A stretch of DNA of 64,000 bases from Polyangia bacterium (GCA_030427835.1 JAUICN010000005.1:62001-126000); one strand, 5' to 3'; positions 27,042 through 35,795 are shown, counted from the stretch's first letter. Made by a program: numbers and translations. Notes: generated by a model not told the origin, from the letters alone.

Positions 27042-27205
27042 CTAGACCGCTTCGGGATTTATCTGATCGACCCTCGGCACCCAGCAAAACCACCATGACA
27101 CTCCAACCTCCTCAACAATGTTCTACATTGCTTCGTCGCTTGTCGTGCCCTGGAGGCTCCGCTGGGCACCGATCATTCACTCATCTAAATCCCGAAGCGG
27201 TCTAG
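27042..27205. repeat. 164-bp element with 20-bp perfect terminal inverted repeats
   Basis: Left arm ctagaccgcttcgggattta (27042-27061) is the exact reverse complement of the right arm (27186-27205). The 124-base centre contains smaller hairpins (caatgt-tct-acattg and gtgccc...gggcac) and no ORF. The element sits between convergent genes, starting 12 bases after the deacetylase stop, and its right arm supplies the TAG stop of rnhA. It could be a miniature transposable element, a bidirectional terminator or a structured RNA; no target-site duplication is obvious. Confidence 0.8.
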
Positions 27206-27657
27206 TCGATAGGTGACCAGGTTTCGGTGCTTCTGCGGGCGACCGCATCGGTGGCGAGCACGTCCGCGCGTTCGTTCCACTCAATGCCGGCATGACCACG
27301 CACGTGCACGAGCTTCCACTTGGACCAACGCTCTAGGCTCTGTTTGACGCGACCGATCAGTTCCCGATTGGCCTTTGCTTTCCATCCCAGGGAAAGCACT
27401 CCCACCGAGTACTTGGAGTCGGTGTAAACCACAAGTTCGTCCCGGGATTCAATCGGGTATTCGGCCGCCAGTTGAATGGCGGTCAGTTCGGCGATGTTGT
27501 TGGTACCATCCCCTAGGTAGTGGGAGGCTTCGTGACGTTTTCCTGGAGTGAACACCACCATACCTGAACCTGCGGGGCCTGGGTTTCCACTGCATGCGCC
27601 GTCCACGAAGGCCACAAGATGACCGGGGTGCTGGGGGGTCTCATAGGTTGTCGACAT
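27202..27657 (-). CDS. rnhA: Ribonuclease HI
   Basis: 151-residue endonuclease that degrades the RNA strand of RNA-DNA hybrids. All catalytic acids are present: Asp19 (AFVDGACSGNPG), Glu57 (NNIAELTA), Asp80 (VYTDSKYS) and Asp132 (NERADVLA), with the catalytic-loop His in RGHAG. AGGAAG sits 7 bases before ATG 27657. The stop codon lies inside the right arm of the adjacent inverted-repeat element. Confidence 0.96.
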   Translation of the reverse strand: MSTTYETPQHPGHLVAFVDGACSGNPGPAGSGMVVFTPGKRHEASHYLGDGTNNIAELTAIQLAAEYPIESRDELVVYTDSKYSVGVLSLGWKAKANRELIGRVKQSLERWSKWKLVHVRGHAGIEWNERADVLATDAVARRSTETWSPID

Positions 27658-27732
27658 CGACTTTCTTCCTGTCACCCCTTGTGGGCCTTGTCCACGCCTT
27701 CCTGGGAGGTGCGTAGCTCCAGGTTGTGTGGG

Positions 27733-28053
27733 TTAGGGTTTCCCAGGATCCAAACCAAGCAACCCATCCAACCGACCTTGCTGATCGAGTTGCGCGATGT
27801 CGGTGTATCCTCCGTAGGGCTTGTCATCGATGAAAACCTGGGGCACCGTTCGTTGTCCCGTGGTTTCCACTAGCCACATACGAGCCGAGGCATCCCCTGA
27901 GACGTCCAGCTCTTCGAATTCCACCCCCTTGGAGCGAAGCAAGCGCTTTGCCAGGGTGCAGTAGGCACAGATCCGGGTGACGTACACTTTCACAGCGGGC
28001 CGCGCGTTCGTGACCGATGTTGGGGAGTGGTTTTCGGGATCAACGTGCGTCAT
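27733..28053 (-). CDS. Glutaredoxin (dithiol, GrxC-like)
   Basis: 106-residue thioredoxin-fold oxidoreductase with active site CAYC (Cys29, Cys32), the cis-proline segment TVPQVFID, and the glutathione-binding GGYTDI. Dithiol glutaredoxins reduce protein disulfides with glutathione. The chosen ATG 28053 overlaps the ATG of the divergent GH113 gene within one CATG; in-frame upstream ATG 28107 is possible. Confidence 0.88.
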   Translation of the reverse strand: MTHVDPENHSPTSVTNARPAVKVYVTRICAYCTLAKRLLRSKGVEFEELDVSGDASARMWLVETTGQRTVPQVFIDDKPYGGYTDIAQLDQQGRLDGLLGLDPGKP

Positions 28054-29209
28054 GGGTATGGCAATGCTCTGTGGCGCGCCTTTCGGCCTGTCCTGTGGTG
28101 AATCCATCGCTTGCAACAATCAACAGGAGTACGCCGAGCCTACCGTATCGGTTTCAGAACTGCCATCTGTGAGGTTGCTCGATCCCTTGCCGTTCAAGAG
28201 AGGCATCACGGTGGGACCTGTGGAATCCATGTTGCGTGTGGATCAGGACTACGGGTCCCGGGCGTCTCTCGAAAGCCTTGCGGAGGTCCAACGCCTTGGG
28301 GCCAACTGGATCGCTGTAACCCCCTTTGGTCGACTCTGGAGCCTCAAGGACACCCAGGTGGATCTGGACTTTGAAATCCCGTTCGAACGCAAGAGAGATA
28401 ACATTGTCAGCGTGGTGGCCCAGGCCCGGGCGCTGGGCCTCAGGGTGTTGATGGTTCCCCACCTGTGGGTGGAAACCGGGGGCTGGCGTGGCGAAGTGGA
28501 TCCCGGCAGCGCCGACGGCTGGGCGGAGTACCTGACGTCTTACCAACGCTTTGTACTTACCTGGGCGACAATCGCGCAACAGGCCGGGGTGGATGCGTTT
28601 TCCATCGGCGTGGAATGCGGCTCCTGGTCAGGCAGGTTCGGTGCCGTTTGGGAGCGACTGATTTCCGATGTCCGTGGGGTGTTTCAGGGGGAGCTTACCT
28701 ACAACGCCAACTGGGACGAAGTGGGCCATGTGTTGTTTTGGGATCTTCTTGACTGGATCGGTGTAAACGCGTTCTTTCCCCTGGTGCAATCCCCAGATGC
28801 CCTTACAGGGGATTCGCTAGCGACCCAATATCGACACTCCACAGGCCGGTATGTGGCCCGTTTGAATCGGCTGAGGCGACAGATACGGCGCCCCGTGGTG
28901 TTCACGGAGTTGGGCTACGCCTCGCGGGAAAACCCAGGGCAGGAGCCCTGGGCATGGCCTGAACATGTGGGAGCAGATGGGGTCCGACCGGCCGCCCAGG
29001 CGACCGCACTGGATGTGGTGCTCTCCGAACTGCAAACCATCCCATGGCTTCGGGGCTTGTTTCTTTGGAGGTACTACGCGGATTTGGACGATGTTTCCCA
29101 GGAGCCCGTGTGGGGTTTTTCTCCCCATGGCAAACCTGCCAGCCAAGTGTTGACTCGACGGTTTGGGCAACCCTGGGCTGGAGATGAGCCTTTTGGGGAT
29201 ATGCACTAA
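28052..29209 (+). CDS. Glycoside hydrolase, GH113-like (beta-mannanase type)
   Basis: About 385 residues forming a TIM-barrel. AFSIGVECGSW carries the presumed acid/base Glu188 and PVVFTELGYAS the nucleophile Glu286, matching GH113 (endo-beta-1,4-mannanases); LRGLFLWRYYAD closes the barrel. The first 21 residues are weakly hydrophobic with a Cys but not a convincing lipobox, so export is uncertain. Earlier starts exist in frame. Followed after 9 bases by an enoyl-CoA hydratase gene. Confidence 0.75.
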   Translation: MGMAMLCGAPFGLSCGESIACNNQQEYAEPTVSVSELPSVRLLDPLPFKRGITVGPVESMLRVDQDYGSRASLESLAEVQRLGANWIAVTPFGRLWSLKDTQVDLDFEIPFERKRDNIVSVVAQARALGLRVLMVPHLWVETGGWRGEVDPGSADGWAEYLTSYQRFVLTWATIAQQAGVDAFSIGVECGSWSGRFGAVWERLISDVRGVFQGELTYNANWDEVGHVLFWDLLDWIGVNAFFPLVQSPDALTGDSLATQYRHSTGRYVARLNRLRRQIRRPVVFTELGYASRENPGQEPWAWPEHVGADGVRPAAQATALDVVLSELQTIPWLRGLFLWRYYADLDDVSQEPVWGFSPHGKPASQVLTRRFGQPWAGDEPFGDMH

Positions 29210-29218
29210 GGTACGGCC

Positions 29219-30100
29219 ATGGCCCAGGACTCAGCAACCCCACCGCGATCAGCAACCCCACCCCACTCTGAAGAAGGTAAGCCCGCAAAAGGTAAATCTC
29301 ACACGGGCAAGAACGCCGATCCGGTGACCCTTGAGGTGAATGATGGCGTGGCCGTGATCACCCTCAACCGCCCCGACAACCGAAACAGCATGACGCCGGA
29401 ACTGCTGTGTGCCTACGGGCAAATCGCACAACAGGCGCGCAGGGATGGGTCCGTCCGTTGCGTGGTGGTTACCGGGTCCGGATCCTGCTTTTCAGCAGGC
29501 GCAGACTTTCGCTCCCAGATCCAGGCGGCGGTGGAGGGCAAGGCACTGCAACCGGATGAACAGTCCTTTGAAATGTACCGGTCGTTTTTACAAACGTTGG
29601 AGTTCGAAGTGCCGGTGATCGGTGCGCTCAACGGGCATGCGGTGGGCGGTGGCTTTGGCCTGGCCCTGCTGTGCGACATGCGGGTGGCCCACGAGGGCGC
29701 CAAGTACGGCGCCAATTTCGCACGACTCGGCCTGCACTCGGGCCTCGGGATAAGCTACCTGTTGCCGCGGCTCGTGGGGCTTGCGCGTGCGAACGAACTA
29801 CTGTTCACCGGGCGCCTCGTGCGGGGTCATGAAGCGGCAACCATGGGGCTTGTGAACCAGGCTGTGGCCGCCGATCAGGTGTTGAGTACCGCCATGGAAA
29901 TGGCAACCACGGTAGCAAGCAATGGCCCCTACGCGGTTCGCACCATGAAGCAAAGCATTCGCCAGGGCCTCGGGTGGGATGTTGTGGGTGCCGCACGCCA
30001 GGAGGCCTACGCCCAGTCCGCGTCGGTACAGACCGCGGACGCAAAGGAAGGAATGACTGCCTTGCTGGAAAAGCGTACTCCTGTGTTTTCCGACGCCTAA
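29219..30100 (+). CDS. Enoyl-CoA hydratase/isomerase family protein
   Basis: 293-residue crotonase-fold enzyme acting on acyl-CoA thioesters. VAVITLNRPDNRNSMTPELL, SGSCFSAGADFRSQIQ (oxyanion hole) and ALNGHAVGGGFGLALLCDMR are diagnostic. The acid residue pair expected for hydratases is not obvious: the second region reads KYGANFARLGLHSGLG, so isomerase or another crotonase activity is possible. The first 35 residues are a low-complexity leader including an 18-base repeat (SATPPRSATPP), and catalysis starts after it. Confidence 0.85.
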   Translation: MAQDSATPPRSATPPHSEEGKPAKGKSHTGKNADPVTLEVNDGVAVITLNRPDNRNSMTPELLCAYGQIAQQARRDGSVRCVVVTGSGSCFSAGADFRSQIQAAVEGKALQPDEQSFEMYRSFLQTLEFEVPVIGALNGHAVGGGFGLALLCDMRVAHEGAKYGANFARLGLHSGLGISYLLPRLVGLARANELLFTGRLVRGHEAATMGLVNQAVAADQVLSTAMEMATTVASNGPYAVRTMKQSIRQGLGWDVVGAARQEAYAQSASVQTADAKEGMTALLEKRTPVFSDA

Positions 30101-30156
30101 GACCGGTTCGATGTTTCGCTCCAGTTTCGCCTTCATTCGGTCGAAGCAACGTACGG

Positions 30157-30186
30157 TTGCGATCATGGGGTTCCAGGGTCTATATT
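30157..30186 (+). promoter_or_regulatory. Candidate sigma-70-type promoter for panBC
   Basis: TTGCGA (30157-30162) and TATATT (30181-30186) are separated by 18 bases, 46 bases before the panB start. Matches the housekeeping consensus at most positions; untested. Confidence 0.4.
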
Positions 30187-30231
30187 GTTTGAAGGCATGG
30201 ACCTTTTTTTGGCCGTGACCCAGGAGTTCCC

Positions 30232-31221
30232 ATGAGTACCTTGCGCGAATCCACACCCGACGGTGGCAGAGTGGGCGGGCCTGCCCTCTCTGTCCGCGAT
30301 CTTCAGAAAAAGCGAAATGGCGGCAAACCCATTGTCATGTCCACCGCCTATGACGCCCTGTTTGCGCGCATGTTGGATGAGGCGGACGTGGACGTGCTTT
30401 TGGTGGGCGACTCCCTAGGTATGGTGGTGCAGGGCCGTGAGGACACGGTGGGCGTTACCCTTGAGGATGTGATTTACCATTGCCGTTGCGTGGCTCGGGG
30501 TCGAAAGCGCGCACACCTGGTAGCCGATATGCCGTTCATGAGTTACCAGGTTTCGGAAGCGCAAGCGTTGCAGAATGCGGCACGCCTCGTTCAGGAAGGA
30601 CACGCCCAATCCGTGAAGCTCGAGGGTGGCCGGGAGATGGCTCCCACCGTTTCACGGTTGGTGAACGCTGGGATTGCAGTGATGGGGCACGTGGGCCTTC
30701 ATCCTCAGAAAGTGCACCAACTGGGTGGTTTTCGTGTTCAGGGAAAAACAGAAGAAAGCGCTCGAGCCGTTGTGCAAGATGCGGTGGCCTTGGAGCAGGC
30801 GGGTGCCTACGCACTGGTGATTGAAGCGGTTCCCCAGGACGTGGCGCAAGCGGTGCATCGCGCCGTGCAGATTCCAGTGATCGGAATTGGTGCGGGCCCC
30901 CATTGCGATGGGCAAGTGTTGGTGTGTTACGACCTTCTAGGTCTTAATCCTAGCCGTGCACCAAAATTTGTGCGGGCGTTTGGGGAACTCTTCACTAGCG
31001 GCGTCAATGCCGCACGCCAGTACGCCCAGGCCGTTCGCACGAGGGCATTTCCAGAAGCCGTTCACTGCTACGGCAAGGGCGAGGGCAAGGACGCCTCCGC
31101 GCAGGATGCCGCTACAAAGGGAGCGAACGTGGTCACGCTGGAGCCACCAACGATCCACTCTCGGCACCGTGACGTTCCATCCGAAGGAGAGGTTAAGCGA
31201 CGCGATCAGGTATTTGGATAG
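30232..31221 (+). CDS. panB: 3-methyl-2-oxobutanoate hydroxymethyltransferase
   Basis: First committed enzyme of pantothenate synthesis; adds a hydroxymethyl group from methylene-THF to ketoisovalerate. MSTAYDALFARMLDEADVDV, LLVGDSLGMVVQG, LVADMPFMSY, VKLEGG and GHVGLHPQ are the metal- and substrate-binding blocks; IGIGAGPHCDGQVLV follows. About 329 residues; the ~45-residue C-terminal extension beyond the barrel is Lys/Ala-rich and not conserved. Forms an operon with panC 21 bases downstream. Confidence 0.96.
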   Translation: MSTLRESTPDGGRVGGPALSVRDLQKKRNGGKPIVMSTAYDALFARMLDEADVDVLLVGDSLGMVVQGREDTVGVTLEDVIYHCRCVARGRKRAHLVADMPFMSYQVSEAQALQNAARLVQEGHAQSVKLEGGREMAPTVSRLVNAGIAVMGHVGLHPQKVHQLGGFRVQGKTEESARAVVQDAVALEQAGAYALVIEAVPQDVAQAVHRAVQIPVIGIGAGPHCDGQVLVCYDLLGLNPSRAPKFVRAFGELFTSGVNAARQYAQAVRTRAFPEAVHCYGKGEGKDASAQDAATKGANVVTLEPPTIHSRHRDVPSEGEVKRRDQVFG

Positions 31222-31242
31222 GCAAAACCTCCACTACCGGCC

Positions 31243-32121
31243 ATGCATATTCTTCATCACCCGGTTGAGTTTGCCCAACACTGCAACTCCATACGTGCCC
31301 TGGCACAGGCTGTTACTTTCGTGCCTACCATGGGCGCGTTGCACAGGGGGCACGCGGAACTCATTGGGCAAGCCTGTGCCCGTGGACGTTGCATGGTGTC
31401 GATTTTTGTAAACCCCACCCAGTTCAATTCCATCCAGGACCTGCAACGCTACCCAACCACATTGGATGCGGATCGGTCACTATGCGAACGTCTTGGCGTG
31501 GACGCGATTTTTACTCCGGATGCAGAGGCCCTCTACCCCTTCCCGTCGCCTGGTCATGTGAGCGTCACCGGGTTGGATAGCCTGTGGGAGGGTGCGCATC
31601 GCCCCGGGCATTTCCAGGGGGTGACCACGGTGCTTGCAAAGCTTTTTCACCTTGTGGGCCCTTGTACTGCCTTTTTTGGCCGCAAGGATTTTCAGCAGTG
31701 GCGCGTGGTTCAGCGCATGGTGGACGAATTCTTTTTCCCGGTCGCTCTTGAGGCCGTTCCCTGCGTGCGGGACCTGGATGGGCTGGCCCTTTCTTCCAGG
31801 AACCATCGCCTGACGGAACGGAATCGGCAACAGGCGCAAGCGATTCCACGGGCCCTGGGAGCTGTGGCCCAGGCCTACACCCTGGGAGAAAGGCGAGCAG
31901 ATGAACTGCGACGTACCCTGAGTTCAACATTGGAAGGCTCAGGGCTATCGGTGGAGTACGCGGCCCTGGTGGATCCGGCAACGTTGGTGCCAGCGCAATC
32001 CCAGGTCGATCAACCTGTGGCGTTGGTGGCCGCCACCGCCGGCTCGGTTCGGCTCATCGACAATTGTTGGCTTGGCGTGGACGATGCTTCAGGGTTGGTG
32101 ACCCTGGCGACGGGGCACTAA
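31243..32121 (+). CDS. panC: Pantothenate synthetase
   Basis: ATP-dependent ligase joining pantoate and beta-alanine. FVPTMGALHRGHAELI has the HxGH nucleotide-binding motif; SIFVNPTQFN, FFGRKDFQQW and GLALSSRNHRL complete the active site. 292 residues, normal. Its 3' end overlaps the 3' end of the convergent kinase gene by 33 bases. Completes the pantothenate pair panBC. Confidence 0.96.
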   Translation: MHILHHPVEFAQHCNSIRALAQAVTFVPTMGALHRGHAELIGQACARGRCMVSIFVNPTQFNSIQDLQRYPTTLDADRSLCERLGVDAIFTPDAEALYPFPSPGHVSVTGLDSLWEGAHRPGHFQGVTTVLAKLFHLVGPCTAFFGRKDFQQWRVVQRMVDEFFFPVALEAVPCVRDLDGLALSSRNHRLTERNRQQAQAIPRALGAVAQAYTLGERRADELRRTLSSTLEGSGLSVEYAALVDPATLVPAQSQVDQPVALVAATAGSVRLIDNCWLGVDDASGLVTLATGH

Positions 32122-33957
32122 CACGGCCAACTGTTCCACCTGGCCATCCATTGGAGTAAGCTTTGTGGTCCAGGTTTCGTAGCCTGCCAGCGTGACCTCC
32201 ACCTCGTGTACCCGGCCGTCGGGCTCCACATCAATACGTACCGGGGTCACTCCAGGCTGCCACGCCCCATCCCAACGCACACGTGCACCTGGTGGGGATG
32301 AAACGATCTTGATCTGCGGGTCCAGGGATCCGGAGGAGGACACTTTGGCCCCTATCCAAGCGGTCGCCGCCGCCACCAGAACCCCCACCGCGAGGGGAAG
32401 GGCCAGACCCCTGCGTTGGACTGCCGCCGCGCCCAGAATGGGCGTGTCGCGGGGAATCGAGCCGGTACTGGTAGGAGAAACTGGGGTGGATGTGCTTTCG
32501 GATATTCCAGTACTACTTGGAGGCAACTCACCAACATCTGCCCCCATGGCTGTACCAATGCCCGCACGTCGTGCGTAGAGCAGGGAACGCTCCTCCTCCA
32601 CGTCGGTGGAGTCCTCCCATTCAGACTCTGTTCCTGTTGCAGTGACTTGGGAAGTCTGCTGGGCCGGCAAATCTTGCGCGGCCAAATTTTGCGCGGGGGG
32701 CGGAACCGAGGGCAAGGCCGGGGGTGCCATGCTGGGGGGCGGACCCAAGGGTGATGCTGTACTGGGTGGCGGGGCTGACGGTCGCACGCGCAGTACCGCC
32801 GTGGATCCATCTTCCCCCCGGGCTGGGTGGGGATCCGCACCCAATCCTTTGTCGATCTCACCTACTTGCGCCTGGGGGCCGGACCCCAAACGATCGGGTT
32901 CAAACAGGAGGCTTCGATGGGCATCGCGATGAAAATCATCACGGGACATGATGGCCAAGGTGTCGGTGGCTTCCTCGACTTCAATCTCCGGATCGGGCGT
33001 GATGCGCCCCAACTCTTCCTGAAACAACGTGCCAAGAAACTGCACCAGCCGCTGGGGGGTAAACGATGGCGATCGCTGACGAATACACGCTACCAAGTCG
33101 TGGCCCATCTCATGGGCGGAGCTGTATCTTTGATCCGGATCCAAACTGCAGGCCCGCGCCACAATGCGATCCAGGTCTTCCGGTATTTCGGGGCGCTGGA
33201 TGGATGGCCTGGGTACCGCAGCAGCACGGACCTGTTCGATCAAGCGATCCAGGTTTTCTGCCTGGTATGGGCTACGGCCAACCAACAACTCGTAGAGCAC
33301 AACCCCCGCGGAATAGATGTCGCTGCGCTGGTCGATGGCCTGGCCACTGGCCTGCTCGGGCGACATGTAAAAGTACTTTCCTTTGACCACACCTGCTTCG
33401 GTCTCCGCGGCACGAAACGCAGCCTTTGCGATTCCAAAGTCCACGAGCTTTACGTCGCCGCCGTAGCTGATCAAAATGTTCTGGGGGGAGATATCCCGAT
33501 GGATGATGCGTAGGGGGCGGCCACGGGCATCCCGTTTACGGTGAGCAAAATCCAAGCCCTGACATACCTGGGAGACCACGTGGGCAGCCACATCCAGGGG
33601 CACAGGTTTTTTTTGTGCTTTTGAGCGTTTGAGGATCCGATACGTATCGGGCCCCTCAATATACTCCATGACGATGAAGTGGTGATCCTGGATGCGACCC
33701 AGATCAAAGACCTGGCCGATGTTGGCATGGTGGAGCAGCACACTGATTTTGGCTTCTTGCACCAACATTTGGATGAACTCTTCCCGTTCGGAGTAGCCGG
33801 GAGAAATCACCTTGATGGCAACCAGCTTTTCAAACCCACCCACGCCCCTGGCCTTGGCCACGTACACCTGCGCCATTCCACCGGACGCGATGGGTTTGAG
33901 TAGGGTGTAGCTACCAAAGGTCTGGGGAATGTGGGGTCCTTTTCCCGGGTTGTTCAC
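32089..33957 (-). CDS. Hanks-type Ser/Thr protein kinase with membrane segment and PEGA-like domain
   Basis: About 622 residues from GTG 33957. The N-terminal kinase domain (15-280) has the glycine loop IASGGMAQVYVAK, Lys49 (VAIK), catalytic HRDISPQN (Asp155), DFG (Asp173) and YMSPEQASG, so it should be active. A Pro/Ala/Ser-rich linker of ~230 residues follows, then one membrane span (LALPLAVGVLVAAATAWIGA) and a periplasmic PEGA-like domain (SSPPGARVRWDG, GYETWTTKL). This layout is common in Myxococcota, where such kinases form signalling networks. Its substrate is unknown; the FHA activator at 51109 is a conceivable phosphothreonine reader. The start is not supported by a clear ribosome-binding site. 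Confidence 0.88.
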   Translation of the reverse strand: MNNPGKGPHIPQTFGSYTLLKPIASGGMAQVYVAKARGVGGFEKLVAIKVISPGYSEREEFIQMLVQEAKISVLLHHANIGQVFDLGRIQDHHFIVMEYIEGPDTYRILKRSKAQKKPVPLDVAAHVVSQVCQGLDFAHRKRDARGRPLRIIHRDISPQNILISYGGDVKLVDFGIAKAAFRAAETEAGVVKGKYFYMSPEQASGQAIDQRSDIYSAGVVLYELLVGRSPYQAENLDRLIEQVRAAAVPRPSIQRPEIPEDLDRIVARACSLDPDQRYSSAHEMGHDLVACIRQRSPSFTPQRLVQFLGTLFQEELGRITPDPEIEVEEATDTLAIMSRDDFHRDAHRSLLFEPDRLGSGPQAQVGEIDKGLGADPHPARGEDGSTAVLRVRPSAPPPSTASPLGPPPSMAPPALPSVPPPAQNLAAQDLPAQQTSQVTATGTESEWEDSTDVEEERSLLYARRAGIGTAMGADVGELPPSSTGISESTSTPVSPTSTGSIPRDTPILGAAAVQRRGLALPLAVGVLVAAATAWIGAKVSSSGSLDPQIKIVSSPPGARVRWDGAWQPGVTPVRIDVEPDGRVHEVEVTLAGYETWTTKLTPMDGQVEQLAVLVPRRQGHQP

Positions 33958-34078
33958 GGGTGGAGCATAGCCGCGGCGCTGGCAGAATCCACGCCGAAGG
34001 GTCAATAAGCCGATGGGGGCTTCCGGGAGGCACCAACTCCCTTGATGTGCCGTGCATATGGTGTGAGGATAGGGTTGA

Positions 34079-34603
34079 ATGAGTGCAAGTTCCCACGCGT
34101 CGCCCCGACCCCGGCTCCAACAGTTGGCGGGTTTGGTTCTCTTTGAGGGCCTCGGCGAAGGCACGTTGCGCCGTCTGGTGGAGAAACTCCCCACCGACAC
34201 CAGGCAATCGGGAGAGTGGGTGGTGCGCGAGGGCGACGAAGCCGAGAGCATGTACGTGGTGCTGGGCGGAGAGCTGGAGGTCCTCAAGCAGGTCAAGGAC
34301 CGATCCGAGACGCGGGTTGCCCTGCTTGGCCCGGGGGACTGGTTTGGGGAGTCCGGTCTGTTGCAAGTGGGGCAGCGCCTTGCCTCCGTGCGCTCGCTTG
34401 CCCCTACCCTTCTGCTGCGCATTGAGCCCGAAAGCGTGGAGCGCCTGCTGGCAGAACATGATCCGAAAGACTACGGCCGTTTCATGCGCAATGTGGCCCG
34501 GGCCCTGTGCCAGCGGCTACGCACCACCAACGGGGTACTTTCCCAAGTGCTCACAACGCTGCACCAGTCCTACTCCGTAGGAAACCAGCTGGCGTCTGGA
34601 TAG
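34079..34603 (+). CDS. Cyclic-nucleotide-binding domain protein
   Basis: 174-residue single-domain regulator. Residues 20-140 form a CRP-like beta-roll: VVREGDEAESMYVVLGGELE, then the phosphate-binding cassette DWFGESGLLQVGQRLASVRS, which keeps the Glu and Arg that hold the nucleotide phosphate. No DNA-binding HTH follows; the C-terminal helix (FMRNVARALCQRLRTTN) may dimerise. Divergent from the Ser/Thr kinase gene (121-base shared upstream region), so the two may act in one signalling pathway. Confidence 0.85.
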   Translation: MSASSHASPRPRLQQLAGLVLFEGLGEGTLRRLVEKLPTDTRQSGEWVVREGDEAESMYVVLGGELEVLKQVKDRSETRVALLGPGDWFGESGLLQVGQRLASVRSLAPTLLLRIEPESVERLLAEHDPKDYGRFMRNVARALCQRLRTTNGVLSQVLTTLHQSYSVGNQLASG

Positions 34604-34611
34604 TACGTTCC

Positions 34612-35466
34612 TTACAGGACGTGCGGTGGGGGATGGGTGTGGGAGCTCCCCTTGCGTTCTTCCCGGTCCTTGTAGAGCTCAAGCACGATGGTGGCGGTTT
34701 CTTCAATGGCTCGACCGCTGACATCGATGGTGGCCCACCCCTGGCGCTTGTAGAGCTCTTCTGCGTATTCAAGTTCTTCGACCACGTGTTGACGAATCCC
34801 GTAGTTGCTGTCCTCGGGCATGCCCAATTGGGCCAATCGCTGCCGTCGGATTTCCAATAGTTTGTCCACATCCAGGGTCAGACCCACGACCCGTTCCGGG
34901 TTAATATCAAACAATTCCGGTGGTGGTTCCACACCGAGCACCAGGGGAATATTGGCCACACGCAACCCGCGGCCCGCAAGGTAGGTGGAAAGGGGAGTTT
35001 TGCTGGTACGGCTTACGCCCACCAGCACGAGGTCGGCCCGTTTGAAATTCCGGGGTTCCTTTCCGTCATCGCTCTTGACGGCAAACTCAATGGCCTCGAC
35101 GCGACGAAAATACTCCTCGGACAGGGGCATGACGTTGGAAGGAACGTTGATGGGTTGATCCTCCAGGAAGGTGCCCACCTTGTGAATCAGGGAGCCGATC
35201 ACATCCACCGCCTCCAGATTTCGCTCGGAGGCCAGCTGGTGCATCATCGCGCGTAGGTCCGTGGCAACCACGGTGAACACCACCAGGGCCTCCGACGTGA
35301 CCGCGCGGTCCAGGATGGTCACCACGGCCGCTTCGTCGCGAACCCGGGGAAAGACCCGAACCCGCACCCGCTGCTCAGGAAACTGGAGAAGTGCCGCCCG
35401 TACGACCCTTTCGGCGGTTTCACCGGTGGAGTCGCTAACGACAAAGATGGATTTGTGCCCTTCCAT
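34612..35466 (-). CDS. ppsR: Pyruvate,water dikinase regulatory protein (PSRP, DUF299)
   Basis: 284-residue bifunctional kinase/phosphorylase that switches PEP synthase or PPDK off and on by ADP-dependent phosphorylation. The N-terminus KSIFVVSDSTGETAERVVRA and the ADP-binding motif GVSRTSKTPLSTYLA are diagnostic. The target dikinase gene is not in this window. Convergent with the cyclic-nucleotide-binding gene, 8 bases apart. Confidence 0.93.
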   Translation of the reverse strand: MEGHKSIFVVSDSTGETAERVVRAALLQFPEQRVRVRVFPRVRDEAAVVTILDRAVTSEALVVFTVVATDLRAMMHQLASERNLEAVDVIGSLIHKVGTFLEDQPINVPSNVMPLSEEYFRRVEAIEFAVKSDDGKEPRNFKRADLVLVGVSRTSKTPLSTYLAGRGLRVANIPLVLGVEPPPELFDINPERVVGLTLDVDKLLEIRRQRLAQLGMPEDSNYGIRQHVVEELEYAEELYKRQGWATIDVSGRAIEETATIVLELYKDREERKGSSHTHPPPHVL

Positions 35467-35525
35467 GGAGTGAGGGTACCAGGAACGCAGCTCAACAAAC
35501 CAGGAAACGGAGGCTCTAAACGCTC

Positions 35526-35660
35526 TTACTTACCGAGCTTGCGCCCAAGGGACCGCTTGTGCATGCGGTTGACGCGACGACGATTCTTCGCCTTGAGCTT
35601 GGCCTTCAAACGGCGGCCCTTGCCCCGGCTCTTCGTACGGCTTCCAATGTTCAGATACAT
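35526..35660 (-). CDS. Small very basic protein, 44 residues
   Basis: MYLNIGSRTKSRGKGRRLKA followed by KLKAKNRRRVNRMHKRSLGR: about 45% Lys plus Arg, no acidic residues. It resembles small ribosome-associated or nucleic-acid-binding proteins but I cannot assign a family. Length and composition argue for a real gene because the frame ends exactly in a basic tail, and an upstream in-frame extension (to 35777) reads as non-coding. Lies between ppsR and tRNA-Arg. Confidence is moderate. Confidence 0.5.
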   Translation of the reverse strand: MYLNIGSRTKSRGKGRRLKAKLKAKNRRRVNRMHKRSLGRKLGK

Positions 35661-35795
35661 AGTCGGCCAGGTTTGTACCGGTTTGGCCCCAAACGCAAGT
35701 GCTAGACCAGAAAACCGGAGGTGAACCCTTTCTCCAGCACGCGCCCAGCAATCGCCCCAGCAGCCGTCCGGCAACAAAAACCATGCACTCTGACG

